In this document: in pieces, positions 11,257 to 12,224 of the stretch
How the letters are laid out: each line of letters begins with the position of its first letter
Position numbering within the stretch: position 1 is the stretch's first letter
Assembly: GCA_003556525.1 (NCBI GenBank)
Contig: PWRH01000068.1
Coordinates: 1 to 12,224 of the forward strand
Reading direction: 5' to 3'
Length of the DNA stretch: 12,224 nt
Source of the DNA: Candidatus Nealsoniibacteriota bacterium
GTDB taxonomy: Bacteria > Patescibacteriota > Minisyncoccia > Minisyncoccales > RBG-13-42-11
The notes under the pieces: model-generated
Seen by the model: only the letters and a program-made list of their open reading frames with translations
Database searches by the model: none
What the model was told of the DNA's origin: nothing
Position numbers and translations under genes: made by a program

Positions 11257-12224
11257 ATGAAATTCCCAGTATTTAAAACCAAAACAGATTCAGATTTAAA
11301 GTTTGACCTTAATAATCCCGAAGAAAGGAAAAAATATTTTGAACTAAAGGCAGGCAAAGAAATAAAAGAGTTGAGAGAATATTTTAAAAACGGCAATACG
11401 TTCATTGCTTATTTGCTCGGAAAAAAGAATTCAGGCAAAGGAACTTATTCAAAAATGTTTGCAGAAGTTATTGATCCGGAAATGATTGATCATTTTTCCA
11501 TTGGCGATATGATTAGAAATATAGATAAAGAACTGAAAGACGAAGAAAAGAAAAAAGAATTAATTGCTTTTTTGGAAAAAAATTACAGAGGGTGGTCTTC
11601 AATAGATGAGCTGGTTGATATTTTGGAGGGCAGAAGTACGAAAAAACTTTTACCGACAGAGTTGGTTTTAGCTCTGGTTAAAAGAGAGATTGAAAAAAGG
11701 AAAAAGAAAACTATTTTTATTGACGGTTTTCCCAGGGATTTGGATCAAATAAATTTCACTTTGTTTTTTAGGGATTTGATCGGCTACAGGGAAGATATTG
11801 ATTTTTTTATTCTTATTGATTTACCAAACAATGTTATTGACGAGAGGATAAAATACAGAGTTATTTGTCCAAGCTGTCAGACATCGAGAAATTTAAAACT
11901 TTTACCGACTTCAAAAATAGGATATGACAAAGACAAAGAAGAATTTTATTTGCTTTGCGATAATCCTTATTGTGAGGGCGGAGAAGAGGTTAAAATGACC
12001 AGAAAAGAGGGCGATGAAATGGGCATTGAGCTTATTAAAGAAAGGCTTGATAAGGACGGAGGCTTAATAAGGCAGGCCTATTCTCTTTATGGGATTCCCA
12101 AGGTTCTTTTAAGAAATTCGGTTCCTGAAAACTTGGCAGCTGATTTTGTCGACGACTATGAAATTACACCCGAGTATTCTTATAGATGGGACGAAAAAGA
12201 AGGAAAAGTTTTTGTTGAAGAAAA
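11257..12224 (+). CDS. Adenylate-kinase-like nucleoside monophosphate kinase (3' end missing)
   Basis: 322 codons are visible and open to the right edge. The P-loop is GKKNSGKGT at 55-63, HFSIGDMIR follows as the NMP-binding turn, and IDGFPRD at 155-161 is the adenylate kinase signature. A Cys4 zinc LID has Cys204/Cys207 (CPSC) and Cys234/Cys239 (CDNPYC). RLDKDGGLIRQAYSLYG resembles the C-terminal segment with RxxxY. It transfers phosphate between ATP and a nucleoside monophosphate, most likely AMP, in the cytoplasm. Unlike typical adenylate kinase (P-loop near residue 10), there is a charged N-terminal extension of about 45 residues. The stretch between P-loop and DGFPR is also about 25 residues longer, and the chain is already past 320 residues against the usual 210-220. 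It may be a divergent NMP kinase rather than housekeeping Adk. No Shine-Dalgarno sequence. Confidence 0.8.
   Translation, partial: MKFPVFKTKTDSDLKFDLNNPEERKKYFELKAGKEIKELREYFKNGNTFIAYLLGKKNSGKGTYSKMFAEVIDPEMIDHFSIGDMIRNIDKELKDEEKKKELIAFLEKNYRGWSSIDELVDILEGRSTKKLLPTELVLALVKREIEKRKKKTIFIDGFPRDLDQINFTLFFRDLIGYREDIDFFILIDLPNNVIDERIKYRVICPSCQTSRNLKLLPTSKIGYDKDKEEFYLLCDNPYCEGGEEVKMTRKEGDEMGIELIKERLDKDGGLIRQAYSLYGIPKVLLRNSVPENLAADFVDDYEITPEYSYRWDEKEGKVFVEE

Noticed and set aside
1..12224. Recoded UGA (as in Gracilibacteria)
   Set aside because: No gene is interrupted by in-frame TGA, and nrdD ends in TGA at the expected C-terminus, overlapping the nrdG start.

Overview
The window is strongly AT-rich and uses the standard bacterial code, with TAA, TAG and TGA all acting as stops. 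It reads like a small-genome bacterium of the Patescibacteria/CPR, probably Parcubacteria-like. That guess rests on the mix of genes: a DUF4870-type membrane protein, a short DUF389 protein, a DUF5679 zinc ribbon, a TraX-like end, several single-pass anchored extracytoplasmic proteins, a small [4Fe-4S] ferredoxin and an anaerobic class III ribonucleotide reductase. Most start codons follow A/T-only leaders with no Shine-Dalgarno sequence, which also fits. The lineage is an inference from gene content, not proven.

Layout. 1-135 holds the C-terminal end of a TraX-like membrane protein and its terminator. 230-595 is a DUF4870/Tic20-like membrane protein, convergent with a 62-aa two-helix membrane protein on the minus strand (839-651). 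945-1637 is a membrane-anchored transglutaminase-like protein, divergent from the small membrane protein. 1726-4929 is a same-strand block: anchored CPAC thioredoxin-like protein, thioredoxin-CcdA/DsbD-like transporter, anchored periplasmic-binding-protein-like protein and GerMN-domain lipoprotein-like protein. It ends in a 16-bp-stem terminator. 5062-5643 is a SurA-N-type chaperone domain without a signal peptide, convergent with a DUF389 membrane protein (6372-5665). 6535-6711 is a ferredoxin, followed by nrdD-nrdG (6849-9670), which overlap by 4 bp. 9671-10002 is non-coding and repeat-rich. 10003-10158 is a DUF5679 zinc ribbon, followed by three back-to-back hairpins and an anchored ComEC-type metallo-beta-lactamase protein (10252-11157). 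An adenylate-kinase-like gene runs off the right edge (11257 onward).

How the genes fit together. The 1726-3391 pair looks like an extracytoplasmic thiol-disulfide relay: the CcdA-like membrane domain would carry electrons outward to its own CRDC domain and to the anchored CPAC protein. The ferredoxin and nrdDG form an oxygen-free deoxyribonucleotide supply module, in which NrdG needs a low-potential electron donor that the ferredoxin could provide.

The least explained DNA is 9694-10250. It holds two identical 40-bp repeats with inverted ends and a 112-bp period, a pseudoknot-capable arrangement feeding a terminator, a 12-bp tandem duplication, and a three-hairpin block that stops 11 bases before a start codon. 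Two other general signals stand out. A decamer, AAAAAGGTCG, recurs 29-35 bases upstream of three start codons. The two minus-strand genes also have near-leaderless promoters with identical -10-to-ATG spacing.
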